DNA of 64,000 nt from NCBI RefSeq assembly GCF_025399795.1, contig NZ_JAODTZ010000030.1:59791-123790 (forward strand). Reading direction: 5' to 3'. The notes under the pieces were generated by a model. That model saw nothing but the letters and a program-made list of their open reading frames with translations, did no database searches and was not told the DNA's origin. This DNA is from Streptomyces rhizosphaerihabitans. Lineage in GTDB: Bacteria; Actinomycetota; Actinomycetes; Streptomycetales; Streptomycetaceae. Positions 8,428 through 17,020 of the stretch are shown one piece after another. The translations under genes and the position numbers were made by a program. Positions within the stretch are counted from its first letter, which is position 1, and every line of letters begins with the position of its first letter.

Positions 8428-9147
8428 TCACACGGCAGGTGCCCGCACGGCCACCGCGGTGCCGACCGTCCCCTGGCCAGGACGGCCGAGAATCCGCCAG
8501 CGCCCGGCGAAGCCGTCGATCCGCACGCCGGCCACCACCGGCCCCGGGACCCGCAGGGCGGCGGCGAACGTCCCGCGGTCCGCGTCCAGCGCGATCTCGC
8601 AGTCCTCGAACCCCAGCCACCGCCCGGTCAGCGGGAACCACGCCTTGAAGACGCTCTCCTTGGCACTGAACAGGACCCGGTCCCAGGCCGCTTCGGGGTG
8701 CGAGCGGGCGAGCCCCGCCAGAGCCCTTCGTTCCTCGGGCGATGTCACCGCGTGCTGAACGCCTGTCGGCAGCGAGGCGTGTGGTTCCGCGTCGATGCCC
8801 ACGGACGCGACCGCACCACCGCGCGCCACGGCAGCCGCCCGGTATCCCTGACAGTGGGTCATCGCGCCGACGACGCCCCGCGGCCAGCGCGGCGCGTTCC
8901 TGGCCCAGTCGGCCCCCTCCTCACAGGGGAGGACCGGCGCCGCCGGCACGCCCAGCCTGAGCATGGCGGTGTGCGCACACATCCGTACCGTGGCGAACTC
9001 CCGTCGTCGTTCGGCGGAGCCGGCCCGCTCCATGAGCGCCCGCTCCTCGGGGAACAGCTCGAAGGCCGACGGATCCGCGAAGGCCTCGACGACCTCGACC
9101 GGTGCGGGCAACAACCCCGCGAGGAGCGTGCGCCGCACCACTCCCAC
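8428..9147 (-). CDS. 4'-phosphopantetheinyl transferase (EntD/Sfp superfamily)
   Basis: The 239-residue protein has the PPTase signatures VGIDAEPH (about residue 116, Mg-binding Asp) and FSAKESVFKAWFP (about 158-170, catalytic Glu and Lys). The WPRGVVGAMTHCQGYRAAAV segment is like EntD-type enzymes. It activates carrier proteins by adding phosphopantetheine to Ser. The two carrier proteins in the same operon, and the NRPS/PKS carriers further right, are likely targets. I chose GTG at 9147, four bases after the antiporter stop codon; the open frame further upstream lies inside the antiporter gene. It ends the right operon. Confidence 0.88.
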   Translation of the reverse strand: MGVVRRTLLAGLLPAPVEVVEAFADPSAFELFPEERALMERAGSAERRREFATVRMCAHTAMLRLGVPAAPVLPCEEGADWARNAPRWPRGVVGAMTHCQGYRAAAVARGGAVASVGIDAEPHASLPTGVQHAVTSPEERRALAGLARSHPEAAWDRVLFSAKESVFKAWFPLTGRWLGFEDCEIALDADRGTFAAALRVPGPVVAGVRIDGFAGRWRILGRPGQGTVGTAVAVRAPAV

Positions 9148-9151
9148 GCTT

Positions 9152-10432
9152 CTACCGGACCTTCCACCGCGCCTCGCCCGACTGTGCCGACGGCACCAGG
9201 ACCTCCGGTTCCAGCTGCGCCCGTGTGCCGGTCCCACCGCCCATGAGCCACCTCAGCAGCGGCCCTGTCATGGCCGTCGTCACCACTGCCATGAGCACGA
9301 AGAGCGAGTAGAGCCGTTCGTTGATGAGCCCCGCCTCCAGCCCGATGCTCAGCGCTATGAGTTCGGTGAGTCCCCGGGTGTTCATGAGGGTGGCCAGCAC
9401 AGCGGCGCCACGGGATGGGATCCCCTGCGACCGGGCGGCGACCCAGGTGCCCGCGAACTTCCCGGTGACCGCGACCAGCATGATCATGCCCAGCTGGAGC
9501 AGTCCGGAGGAGCCGATCCGCGAGAGGTCGACCTTCAGCCCGGCGACGATGAAGTACACCGGCAGGAGCAGGCCTGTGGTGTACCGCGTACGGTGCAGCA
9601 GGGCCTCGCGGACGTCGGCGCGCCGGGGACGCGGCATGACGAGACCGAACAGGAACGCCCCGATCACGAAGTGCAGCCCGAACAACTGGGTCACCGCCGC
9701 CGACGCCAGCGCACCGGCGACCACGAGGACGAATCCGCCGGGCGAGGTCAGCCCCTCGGGCCCCTGTCTGTCCAGAACCCTCTTCAGCAGGGGCCGCACA
9801 CAAGTGATCAGCACCAGCGCGTACGGAACCATCAGGAGCACCGTCCAGTGCTCCTGTCCCTGCACACCCGCCAGGGCCTGGATGCCGGCGAGCGCCGTCC
9901 ATGCGGCGAGATCGCATATCGCCGCGGTGGACAGTGCCATCGCCCCCAGCCATGTGCCGTTCATCCCCCGGTCGTCGAGGATCCGGGCGAGTACCGGGAA
10001 CGCCGTGACCGACACCGCGACACCGATGAACAGGACGAAGGCCGTCCGATCGGCGGGCGCGTAGTCGCGGATGAGGAACCAGGCGAGCAGCAGACCGAGA
10101 CCGAAGGGAACGAGGGTGGAACCGACGACGGTCGCACCGGCGACCCGTCCGGAGCCGCGCAGCCTTCCGAAGTCGAACTCCAGGCCCACCACGAACATGA
10201 ACAGCACCAGTCCGAGATTGGCGAGTGCGGTGAGATAGGGCCGCACCTCCCCCGGGAAGAGCGTGTCGGCGACAGCGCCGTGCAACAGGGTGGGGCCGAG
10301 CAGGACGCCCGCCACGATCTCCCCGATGACCGACGGCTGGCCGAGTGCCTTCGCCAGCCGCCCGACGGCTCGCGCCACCACGATGATCAGGGCGAGATCG
10401 GCAAGGAGTATCGCGGCATCGATCTCCGTCAT
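9152..10432 (-). CDS. CPA2-family cation/proton antiporter (Kef type), copy 1
   Basis: The 426-residue membrane protein has about 12 hydrophobic segments. It carries the CPA2 signatures GQPSVIGEIVAGVLLGPTLL near the N-terminus, LVLFMFVVGLEFD, AVSVTAFPVLARIL and LMNTRGLTELIALSIG. There is no C-terminal TrkA-N regulatory domain, so it is a core-only transporter. Its start overlaps the stop codon of the upstream BtrH-like gene (ATGA). Related antiporters recur in actinomycete biosynthetic clusters, often assumed to serve export or self-protection. Two more copies lie at 27244 and 46713, which supports a cluster-associated role. Confidence 0.85.
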   Translation of the reverse strand: MTEIDAAILLADLALIIVVARAVGRLAKALGQPSVIGEIVAGVLLGPTLLHGAVADTLFPGEVRPYLTALANLGLVLFMFVVGLEFDFGRLRGSGRVAGATVVGSTLVPFGLGLLLAWFLIRDYAPADRTAFVLFIGVAVSVTAFPVLARILDDRGMNGTWLGAMALSTAAICDLAAWTALAGIQALAGVQGQEHWTVLLMVPYALVLITCVRPLLKRVLDRQGPEGLTSPGGFVLVVAGALASAAVTQLFGLHFVIGAFLFGLVMPRPRRADVREALLHRTRYTTGLLLPVYFIVAGLKVDLSRIGSSGLLQLGMIMLVAVTGKFAGTWVAARSQGIPSRGAAVLATLMNTRGLTELIALSIGLEAGLINERLYSLFVLMAVVTTAMTGPLLRWLMGGGTGTRAQLEPEVLVPSAQSGEARWKVR

Positions 10433-11385
10433 TTCGATTCCCGGGCCTCGTCGACGGCCTTCAGCCGGACCAGCAGCTCCTGCTCGTCCGCCTTCAGTCC
10501 GCGGCAGGCGTCGGTCAGCCGGCCCGGATCCACAGAGCCCGTCACCTTGCCGAGCAGCAACTGGTTCATCACGCCCTCGGCCTGCCTCACGATGCGGTCG
10601 ACGACGGCTTCGACGTCGGGGGCCACGCATGTGCGGCGTATGTACTCGCCCAGCCCGGCGCGCGTTCCCTGGTAGACCGAGAACGCGTCGTGCAGTGCCG
10701 CGACGGCCCGCTCCGGCGCGATCCAGGGGCAGGAAATGAGCTCACCGACGTCCGACAGCAGGGTGTAGCTGTCCTGGTAGCGCTCCAGGAGGCGGGAGAA
10801 GGCATGCCGGGTTTCGACCCCGGCCTCCTGCGCGTCGAAGGGTTTGGTCGTGAAGTACCTGACGCGACGCAGCTCGCCGTTGTCGAAGCCGGCCGCGATC
10901 AGTTCCTCGGGGTAGGTGTACGCGCAGAGCAGGCTCGCGGGGTTGTCGTCGAGGAGCGACCACTCGGCGGTCTTCGGGTCGTACCCCTTCAGCAGGATCG
11001 TGTGGACCAGATGCTTCGTGGTGTACTCGGGGCAGTGCGGCCAGTAGAAAACGTCCCCCACGAGGATGGCGTACCCCTCCTGGGACACCACGTCCAGCAG
11101 CAGGCTCCGGGCATCGGCGTACGTCTCGAATTCCACTTCCTCGCGGACGATTCCGATTCTCTCCAGATCGTCGCGGTCGAAGAATCCACTCTCGAAAGAG
11201 TACTTGGGACGTTGCTCCCTGATGATCTGCTGGAGGATGTCGTCCGTGCTGATCAGACACCGATGGAACAGCTGGTGCACCTGCGGTTCCCGCTCGGCGA
11301 GCATCACAAGCGACTGACGCTGGTAGCAGTTCAGGAACAACCGGCTGTACAACCCTCTGTCATAAGGATACGCAAGGCCCTTCAC
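10429..11385 (-). CDS. BtrH N-terminal-like / cysteine-peptidase-fold protein
   Basis: The 318-residue protein starts with GTG behind a strong GGGGAGG site. It has a candidate nucleophile Cys20 in LFLNCYQRQSL, a His in TKHLVHTILLKGYD (about 123-128) and an Asp pair in WSLLDDNPAS. The order Cys, His before a hydrophobic strand, then Asp, together with YAILVGDVFYWP, resembles the BtrH-type acyltransferase/peptidase fold. BtrH moves an acyl group from a carrier protein to an amine in butirosin biosynthesis. Given two carrier proteins in this operon, offloading of a carrier-bound acyl or aminoacyl group is plausible. The assignment rests on the pattern only and should be read as tentative. Confidence 0.5.
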   Translation of the reverse strand: MKGLAYPYDRGLYSRLFLNCYQRQSLVMLAEREPQVHQLFHRCLISTDDILQQIIREQRPKYSFESGFFDRDDLERIGIVREEVEFETYADARSLLLDVVSQEGYAILVGDVFYWPHCPEYTTKHLVHTILLKGYDPKTAEWSLLDDNPASLLCAYTYPEELIAAGFDNGELRRVRYFTTKPFDAQEAGVETRHAFSRLLERYQDSYTLLSDVGELISCPWIAPERAVAALHDAFSVYQGTRAGLGEYIRRTCVAPDVEAVVDRIVRQAEGVMNQLLLGKVTGSVDPGRLTDACRGLKADEQELLVRLKAVDEARESK

Positions 11386-11399
11386 GTACAGCCTCCCCT

Positions 11400-11867
11400 T
11401 CAGGGTTCAAGCTGGATAAGTCTCGTCATGAATGCACTGTTGGGGTCTTCTTTGTAGTCCGCGAAAGGCGCGCAGTACTCGAACTCGAACTTCTTGTACA
11501 ACTCACGGGCCGGGACGAAGAACTCGGTCGAACCGGTCTCCAGGCTGAGCCGGGTGAAGCCCATCCGGCGGGCCTCGGAGATGATGTGGCCCAGCAGTTG
11601 AGAGGCGATCCCGCGCCGCTTGCACGCGGGATCGGTGCGCATCGACTTGATTTCCCCGTGGCCGGCGCCGATTCTCTTGACGGCGCCGCATCCCACCAGG
11701 GCCCCGCCGTCCCTGGCCGACCAGAAGGTGACCTCAGGGCTGCGCAGTCCATCGAGGTCGAGGGCGTGCTTGCTCTCCAGCGGTGTGATGTCCCGCATTT
11801 CCTGGACGTGTTGCTCAAGAAAATCGGCGATCTCGCTGCCGGACAGGTCGTCGACCGAAATCTCCAT
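11400..11867 (-). CDS. GNAT family N-acetyltransferase
   Basis: The 155-residue protein has the GNAT acetyl-CoA loop in MRTDPACKRRGIASQLLGHII (motif A, R/Q-x-x-G-x-G/A form). It is followed by GFTRLSLETGS and the C-terminal YKKFEFEYCAPF typical of this fold. I prefer the ATG at 11867 because AAGGTGAG lies just upstream; an ATG at 11897 would add ten residues. Tabtoxin clusters contain an acetyltransferase used for protection or self-resistance, and this gene could play that part, or it could acylate an intermediate. It follows the KAS III-like gene by about 30 bp and precedes the BtrH-like gene. Confidence 0.78.
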   Translation of the reverse strand: MEISVDDLSGSEIADFLEQHVQEMRDITPLESKHALDLDGLRSPEVTFWSARDGGALVGCGAVKRIGAGHGEIKSMRTDPACKRRGIASQLLGHIISEARRMGFTRLSLETGSTEFFVPARELYKKFEFEYCAPFADYKEDPNSAFMTRLIQLEP

Positions 11868-11900
11868 GCCACTCACCTTGTTCCATGTCGTCCCCATGGC

Positions 11901-12827
11901 TCAGGTCCCCACCAGCAGCCCGCATGCGAAGAATCCGGGTGCCGACGACTGAGCCAGATATGTCTCTCCCGGACGGATCCCCACACGGCTGTGATAGTCG
12001 GCGAGGTTGACCATCCAGTCCGAGTTCCCGCAGTGCCCGTACGCGGACAGTGTCCCGGCGAAATGCAGTGACTCCCGGTCGAGGCCCGCGATCGCGGAGT
12101 TGAACAGCGTAACCGGCGCGTAGAGATTCGTCGGGAACACCTTCGTGACGTCCTCCAGCCGCCGGTCGGCCCGTTGGAAGACCCTGGCCAGCGAGTCCCG
12201 CGCCACCTTCTGCCTCGACATGAAGGAATCCCGGCCGAGGAGTCCGGCGTGGTCGACGCCGACGGCGGTCGAGGCCAGCTTCAGCAGGCCTGCGCCACCC
12301 CTGCTGACCAGGCAGCTGACGACCGCGTCGCTGAACAGCGCGAAGGATCTGACGCGGCCGCTGTCCTCGGGGACGAAGTCCAGCGAGACGAGGACGACGT
12401 TGTTCACCTCATCGTCGGAGAACAGCTCCCAGGCCTGCCGCAGAGCCGTCAGCGAACTGCAGCACTGCTGGAAGGAGACGACGGCGGGAACACAGTTGAC
12501 CAGGCCCAGGGCATCCAGCACCCGGACGGCGAAGTCAGGGCCGAGCGCGCCCAGCCGGACATCACTGGTCGCGAAGACGATACGGTCGACGTCCTCGGGC
12601 TGGACGGAACCGTCCCGCAGGGTCTGCCGCACCGCCTCGAGAACATAGTCATCGACGGGGCCCGACATCGTGCGGAAGGTTCCGCAGCCCATGGCCGCGA
12701 ACTCCGTGTCGGGCGACTCGGCCTGCCACAACGCCTCGAAGTCCGTGATGTCCTCGGGCTTGCGCTCCAGGTCGCCGAAAGCGCACGCGAACGAGCCGAT
12801 ACCGACGCCCTCGTGCTCAGTGGCCAT
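11901..12827 (-). CDS. KAS III-like (FabH/thiolase-fold) protein with altered catalytic residues
   Basis: The 308-residue protein has the thiolase fold of 3-oxoacyl-ACP synthase III: an N-terminal VDRIVFATSDVRLG segment, the active-site Cys in SFQQCCSSLTALRQA (about residue 123), and a C-terminal SAYGHCGNSDWM that keeps the Asn-containing loop. Where FabH has the catalytic His in PHQAN, this protein reads FPTNLYA, so the His appears to be lost. A decarboxylating condensation is therefore unlikely. An acyltransferase role as in CerJ-like KAS III relatives is possible, although those keep the His. ATG at 12827 fits the fold start; an in-frame GTG at 12887 is the alternative. The gene lies next to a carrier protein. 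Confidence 0.68.
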   Translation of the reverse strand: MATEHEGVGIGSFACAFGDLERKPEDITDFEALWQAESPDTEFAAMGCGTFRTMSGPVDDYVLEAVRQTLRDGSVQPEDVDRIVFATSDVRLGALGPDFAVRVLDALGLVNCVPAVVSFQQCCSSLTALRQAWELFSDDEVNNVVLVSLDFVPEDSGRVRSFALFSDAVVSCLVSRGGAGLLKLASTAVGVDHAGLLGRDSFMSRQKVARDSLARVFQRADRRLEDVTKVFPTNLYAPVTLFNSAIAGLDRESLHFAGTLSAYGHCGNSDWMVNLADYHSRVGIRPGETYLAQSSAPGFFACGLLVGT

Positions 12828-12902
12828 GACGCACCGGACCCGCCGGGCCCGGACCGACGGCCGCAAGGACCGTCGGTTCCGAGTCACGCCGAAGGACGGG
12901 GA

Positions 12903-13184
12903 TCACGCGGTCGCCCGCACAGAGCCGAGCTCGTCGATCTCACGTATGACGGAGACGATGCCCTCGATGTCGCCGAGCCTGGACACCCACTCCGGCTGGA
13001 GCTGCACGCTGTCGTTCGCGCGCTCCTTGATGTAGTTCACGATCACCAGGATGATGTTCAGCGAGCTGATCCCGAGCTCTTCCCTCGTCGTCGCCCGCGT
13101 CACGTCCTCGTATGTCACGTCCTTGGTCATCGGCTGTGTCGCGAGGAACTCGGCGAGGTTCTTGCGGTATTCGTCAGCGCTCAT
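12903..13184 (-). CDS. acyl carrier protein-like protein with atypical attachment motif
   Basis: The 93-residue protein is predicted helical and has the carrier-protein core LGISSLNIILVIVNYI. Ser41 is the expected phosphopantetheine site, but the usual preceding Asp (DSL) is replaced by Ser40. The following IVNYIKERANDSVQL and GDIEGIVSVIREID resemble helices II-III of ACPs. Its start overlaps the last 11 bases of the halogenase-like gene, so the two are coupled, as expected for an enzyme and its carrier-bound substrate. It may serve the KAS III-like enzyme or the halogenase. Confidence 0.68.
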   Translation of the reverse strand: MSADEYRKNLAEFLATQPMTKDVTYEDVTRATTREELGISSLNIILVIVNYIKERANDSVQLQPEWVSRLGDIEGIVSVIREIDELGSVRATA

Positions 13185-14106
13185 CGGATTCGACCTTCTT
13201 GAAGGCAAAGCCGTTCAGGTTCTTCTCGTGGATCCGGTTGTGCCCGTACTTGTCCTCGCCGGAGACAAGGACACTGCCGTGGTAGTCGAGGCTGATCGTG
13301 TCGCCGAACTCGCTCAGACTGTCGACGTTCTCGTACACCTTCACGGAGGGCGACACATAGCGTGAGGCAAATCCCAGACGCGTGGTGTCACTGACGTTCG
13401 GCAGGGAACCGTGGATGCACTTGGCAAGGAAGATGACGAACTGGCCCGGCTTCATCTCCATTTCGAAGACTTCTTCGTCGTTCGGATCCCAGTCGGTGTC
13501 GAGCTTGAGCTCCGAGTAGTCGTATCCGAAGAAGTCGTGGGACTTGCTCTCCACGTTCCGCGAGAGCGGCTTGCTCTCGTCGTAGTACCACTTCTTGTGG
13601 CTGCCGGGAATGTAGCGCAGACAGCCGTTCTCCTTGCCCGCCGGGGAGAACGCGGTCCAGACGGTCAGCTCCTGTGTCAACATCTCGCTCTCCTCCGTGT
13701 ACTTGAGGGAGGGAGCGGTGGAGGTGGTGGTCTCACCGACCACGAACGTCTCGACCTGGTGCCAGCCCGTACCGGCCTCGCCCGGCGCCTTCTTGAAGAT
13801 GTTCGTCTTCCAGCACAGGATGTCGTCGCCGATGAGGCTGCGGAGCTTGTGGATGATCTCCGGCCGGCTGACGTGCTCGGACAGCGTGTTGCAGTCCAGG
13901 TGACGGTCGTAGTTGATGATCGTCGAGTTGTGCGGCTTGTTCTCGGAGGTGACCATCTCGATCATGGCCTGGTTCCACAGCAGCGGAGCCTCACCCTCCT
14001 CGTAGAGGTCGAACGGACCGACGAATCCGTTCTCCTTGAAGAATTCCACCTGTTCGTCGGTCAGTCCGAGGAACCCGGTTTCCGTCACGCTTTCAGCCAC
14101 CTTCAT
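13174..14106 (-). CDS. SyrB2-like non-haem iron/2OG chlorinating enzyme homologue (PhyH superfamily), HxV variant
   Basis: The 310-residue protein follows SyrB2 along its length: GTGWHQVETF, LTVWTAFSPAGKENGCLRYIPG, FFGYDYSELKLD, MKPGQFVIFLAKCIHGS and RLGFASRYVSPSVKVY. His116 and the later CIH His are the iron ligands, and the Arg of FASRYV binds 2-oxoglutarate. Halogenases of this family lack the carboxylate ligand: SyrB2 has His116-Gln-Ala118. Here the motif is His116-Gln117-Val118, with Glu119 in the next position. Absence of Asp/Glu at 118 fits halogenation, but Val is bulkier than the usual Ala or Gly, so activity is open. SyrB2 acts on a carrier-bound amino acid; the adenylating enzyme and carrier proteins nearby fit that logic. 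Confidence 0.8.
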   Translation of the reverse strand: MKVAESVTETGFLGLTDEQVEFFKENGFVGPFDLYEEGEAPLLWNQAMIEMVTSENKPHNSTIINYDRHLDCNTLSEHVSRPEIIHKLRSLIGDDILCWKTNIFKKAPGEAGTGWHQVETFVVGETTTSTAPSLKYTEESEMLTQELTVWTAFSPAGKENGCLRYIPGSHKKWYYDESKPLSRNVESKSHDFFGYDYSELKLDTDWDPNDEEVFEMEMKPGQFVIFLAKCIHGSLPNVSDTTRLGFASRYVSPSVKVYENVDSLSEFGDTISLDYHGSVLVSGEDKYGHNRIHEKNLNGFAFKKVESDER

Positions 14107-14152
14107 ACCTTTCGTTGATCGTGCGAGAGGATCGGTACGGCCCGGTCGGCGG

Positions 14153-15109
14153 TCAGCCGCCGTCCGTGCCGGCCACCGTCGACTTCAGCTTGTTCTTCCC
14201 GAGCAACCGCGCCGCGTTCTTGTGGAAGAAGAGGTCCCGGTCGGCAGCGGACATGCTGTCCGGGAACGCGCCTTCCTTTTCGAGCTTCTCGACCAGGCTC
14301 AACTGGCGGCCCTGGAGCCGAAACACCGGCCAGTCGGTGCCGAAAATAATCTTGTGATTGATTCCCCGCCGGAACAGCTTGTTCAACGCCTCGACACCGA
14401 AGGCCTCATAGCCGCTGACATCCACATAAATATTCGGCCGGTTGTTGCACAGCATGGCCACCTCGTCCGGATAGTGCACGCTCCCGTGCGCCAGCACGAA
14501 ATCGATTCCGGGGAAGTCCTTGGCCGCCTTGTCCACGAAAATGGGCTGCGCGATCTCGAAATCGAGTACGGGCGACGTGGCACCGATATGAGACAGCACG
14601 GGCAGCGCGTACTGCGCGCATATCTCGTAGTACGGGTAGAGGAGTTCGTCCGACAGCTTGTATCCGCACGGCGGGTACAGCTTCATCCCGTCGAAGCGGT
14701 AGTCGACGATCGCCTTCTCGAAGAGCGCCAGACCGTCCGCACCCCACCTCGGATCCACGCCCACCAGCACACGGAACCGGCCCGGATGGCGCTCGACGAC
14801 CACCCTGTGGTGCTCGATGAGCTCCTCAATGGTGTGCGTGCTGTCCTTGAGCGCATAGGTGAAGTCCGGCAGCAGCAGAACCGATTCCGCTATCCCGGCC
14901 TCGTCCATCTGCCTGACCAGCTCGTCGCAGAGCGGATCCGTCAGCGTTCCCGCGTGCATTCTCGCGACCTTCTCCCGGGTCACGGGCAGGCCGCGGCTCT
15001 CCAGCGCCACGGTCATGTTCTCGACGACGCCGTCCTGGAACGACTTCGGGAAACACATTTCGGAGGCGATATGACTGTGGAAGTCGATGATCGTTGGGGA
15101 GTCGCTCAT
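14153..15109 (-). CDS. amidohydrolase family protein (COG2159, TIM-barrel metal hydrolase/decarboxylase)
   Basis: The 318-residue protein has the amidohydrolase-2 metal site: N-terminal IDFHSHIA (HxH), VLSHIGAT, VLAHGSVHYP and the C-terminal IIFGTDWPVF with its metal-binding Asp. A Lys in FDGMKLYPPCGY sits where such proteins often have one. Members hydrolyse C-N bonds or act as non-oxidative decarboxylases. It lies 12 bp after the second carrier protein and 46 bp before the halogenase-like gene, so a role on a carrier-derived or free intermediate is likely. The substrate is unknown. Confidence 0.78.
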   Translation of the reverse strand: MSDSPTIIDFHSHIASEMCFPKSFQDGVVENMTVALESRGLPVTREKVARMHAGTLTDPLCDELVRQMDEAGIAESVLLLPDFTYALKDSTHTIEELIEHHRVVVERHPGRFRVLVGVDPRWGADGLALFEKAIVDYRFDGMKLYPPCGYKLSDELLYPYYEICAQYALPVLSHIGATSPVLDFEIAQPIFVDKAAKDFPGIDFVLAHGSVHYPDEVAMLCNNRPNIYVDVSGYEAFGVEALNKLFRRGINHKIIFGTDWPVFRLQGRQLSLVEKLEKEGAFPDSMSAADRDLFFHKNAARLLGKNKLKSTVAGTDGG

Positions 15110-15121
15110 GGAACCGGCCTC

Positions 15122-15376
15122 TCAGCTCTGCCGTACGATCTTGATGATGTCCGACACGAATTCGGCTCCCACGAACCGTTCCACCTGACTGAAGGCATCG
15201 ATCCCCGCCTTCTCCTCCAGGACGAAGACGATGCTCATGAGCCCGAGCGAGTCGATGCCCAGGTCGCCGCGCAGACTCTTCTCCGGCGTGACCCCTTTCT
15301 TGGCCGCAGCCTTCGAGATCACACTCGCGATGAGCCGGCAGATCTCGTCGTCGCTCACAAGGCCCTTGTCCATCAT
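15122..15376 (-). CDS. acyl/peptidyl carrier protein
   Basis: The 84-residue protein has the standard motif GDLGIDSLGLMSIVFVLEE; Ser43 is the phosphopantetheine site. Four predicted helices and a length near 80 residues fit a discrete carrier protein. Its ATG overlaps the stop codon of the adenylating enzyme (ATGA), so the pair is coupled: the enzyme probably loads its product onto this carrier. This would give the carrier-bound amino or fatty acid acted on by the SyrB2-like enzyme. Confidence 0.85.
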   Translation of the reverse strand: MMDKGLVSDDEICRLIASVISKAAAKKGVTPEKSLRGDLGIDSLGLMSIVFVLEEKAGIDAFSQVERFVGAEFVSDIIKIVRQS

Positions 15377-16959
15377 CCCGCCCGGGTGCTCTCGCTGAAT
15401 ATTCTTCGCATGACCGCGCTTCTGTCGACCTTCAGGTTTCTCGTCAGCAGACCGTCCTCGACCGTCAATTCGGTCTCCGGCCTGAAGACGACTTCCGCGA
15501 TCCGGTGGGAGGCTTCCCGCTTCTTGTTCGACTCGCTGACATACGACTCCACCTCGGCCGTGCGCTCGGTGGACTGCCAGTCGCCGAGCCAGACGACGCA
15601 GGTCAGCCTCCCCTCCTGGCCGGGTGAAGCCACCATCGCCTTCTTGATCCGGCAGCTCTTCTCCACCGCCAGCTCCAGCTCCTCAGGGTTGATCTTCACC
15701 CCGCTCCGCGTGACGATGACGTTCTTCTTCCGGCCCACGAGCCGCAGGAACCCCGAGCGGTCGAACCGGCCCAGGTCCCCGGTGGCGATCCTGTCTCCGG
15801 GCAGGAAGACCGAACTCTGGGTCTCCTCCCCCGCGAACACGTAGCCGAGGCACTGCGGTTGATCGGTGGCCACGACCACTTCGCCGTCGTCGCCGATCTC
15901 GACACGAATCCGGTCGACTGGCCGACCGGCGCTGCGAATCCGGTGCCTCTTCGGGAGATTGAACGAGATCCAGCCGATCTCGGTGCTCCCGTAGACCTCG
16001 AACAGCGGAGCGCCGAGCTGCTGAAAGAGCTTGACCGTCCGGGGTGGGACCGGGGCGGAACCGGTGAGCATGAGACGGACACGCGAGCCGTACATGCCCA
16101 TCCACTTGCGCCCCAGCCTCACCCGCAGCCGACGGCTCGCCCGGCCCGGGGCGACGCGGTGCAGAGCGGCCGCGAGGAAGTAGGGAATTCTGTCGCGCCC
16201 ACTGCCGGAGTTGACCCTGTTGTACGCGATCTCGAAGAACGAGGGCGGTCCAAGGATGATCGTCGGCTCGAACTCCTTGAGCTTCTGGAACATCCGCTCC
16301 GGAGCGACGACCGTCGCGTCGAGACCGTATCTGACAGCCGTGTACATCAGGTACCGCTGCTGGAAGTTGGAGAACGGCATGACAATGAGCAGGTTGTCGC
16401 TCTCATTGACCTCCCATGCCTCCGCGGACGTCCGCATGGTGTTCTCGACACCCTTCTTGGACATCAGCAGGCCCTTCTTGCTCCCCGAGGTTCCGGAGGA
16501 GAAGGCGATGGAGAAGACATCCTCGGCCGGCGCGGGCCGGCCGGCGCCGCTTGAAGGGACCCTCTTCACGAAGGACAGAGGCCGCTTCTCCAGCAACCCG
16601 ACTCCGTCGGGAAGCGGGGAGTCCACGGGCGGCCCCTTGGTGAGCAGCACCGCCGAGAGCTGGTACTCCTCGGCGAGCTCGGCCGCCTCCTCCTGCCGCT
16701 CCACGGGCAGCGCGACGACCACGCACTCCAGACCCAGCAGGGCGAGGTCCGCGAGAACCCATTCGTAGGAGTTCGGGCCGGCCACCCCCACGAGATCTCC
16801 GGCCCCGACACCGCAGTCCCGCAGCTCCGACATGAGTCGCAGCACATCGTCGTACACTTCTGGAAAGGTCTTGGTGACCGATTTCCCGTCCACGGAGAAG
16901 AAGCGCATCCGCCGGTCCGGGTATGCCGGAAGATTCCTGTAAAGACCGTTTATTGACAA
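15373..16959 (-). CDS. AMP-binding acyl/aminoacyl-adenylate-forming enzyme
   Basis: The 528-residue stand-alone adenylation enzyme has A3 IAFSSGTSGSKKG, A5 EVYGSTEIGWIS, A7 IATGDLGRFDRSG, A8 RKKNVIVTRSGVKINPEE and a C-terminal TRNLKVDR that resembles A10. The Lys of A10 is present. It activates a carboxylic acid as adenylate and, with the coupled carrier protein, makes a thioester. The N-terminal subdomain resembles acyl-CoA ligase/FadD relatives more than NRPS A domains, so a fatty or keto acid substrate is as likely as an amino acid. The start is TTG with AAGGAA upstream. It is the first enzyme gene after the small peptide gene. Confidence 0.85.
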   Translation of the reverse strand: MSINGLYRNLPAYPDRRMRFFSVDGKSVTKTFPEVYDDVLRLMSELRDCGVGAGDLVGVAGPNSYEWVLADLALLGLECVVVALPVERQEEAAELAEEYQLSAVLLTKGPPVDSPLPDGVGLLEKRPLSFVKRVPSSGAGRPAPAEDVFSIAFSSGTSGSKKGLLMSKKGVENTMRTSAEAWEVNESDNLLIVMPFSNFQQRYLMYTAVRYGLDATVVAPERMFQKLKEFEPTIILGPPSFFEIAYNRVNSGSGRDRIPYFLAAALHRVAPGRASRRLRVRLGRKWMGMYGSRVRLMLTGSAPVPPRTVKLFQQLGAPLFEVYGSTEIGWISFNLPKRHRIRSAGRPVDRIRVEIGDDGEVVVATDQPQCLGYVFAGEETQSSVFLPGDRIATGDLGRFDRSGFLRLVGRKKNVIVTRSGVKINPEELELAVEKSCRIKKAMVASPGQEGRLTCVVWLGDWQSTERTAEVESYVSESNKKREASHRIAEVVFRPETELTVEDGLLTRNLKVDRSAVMRRIFSESTRAG

Positions 16960-17020
16960 TGATGTTCCTTGGCTCGACCGCCCGGCTCCCGGAAACGGAG
17001 TCGACGAGTGACCGGATCGC

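Noticed and set aside
6555..8648. Plus-strand open frame of nearly 700 codons opposite the AsnB-like gene
   Set aside because: Arg/Ala/Gly-rich with no domain; the opposite strand encodes a conserved synthetase.
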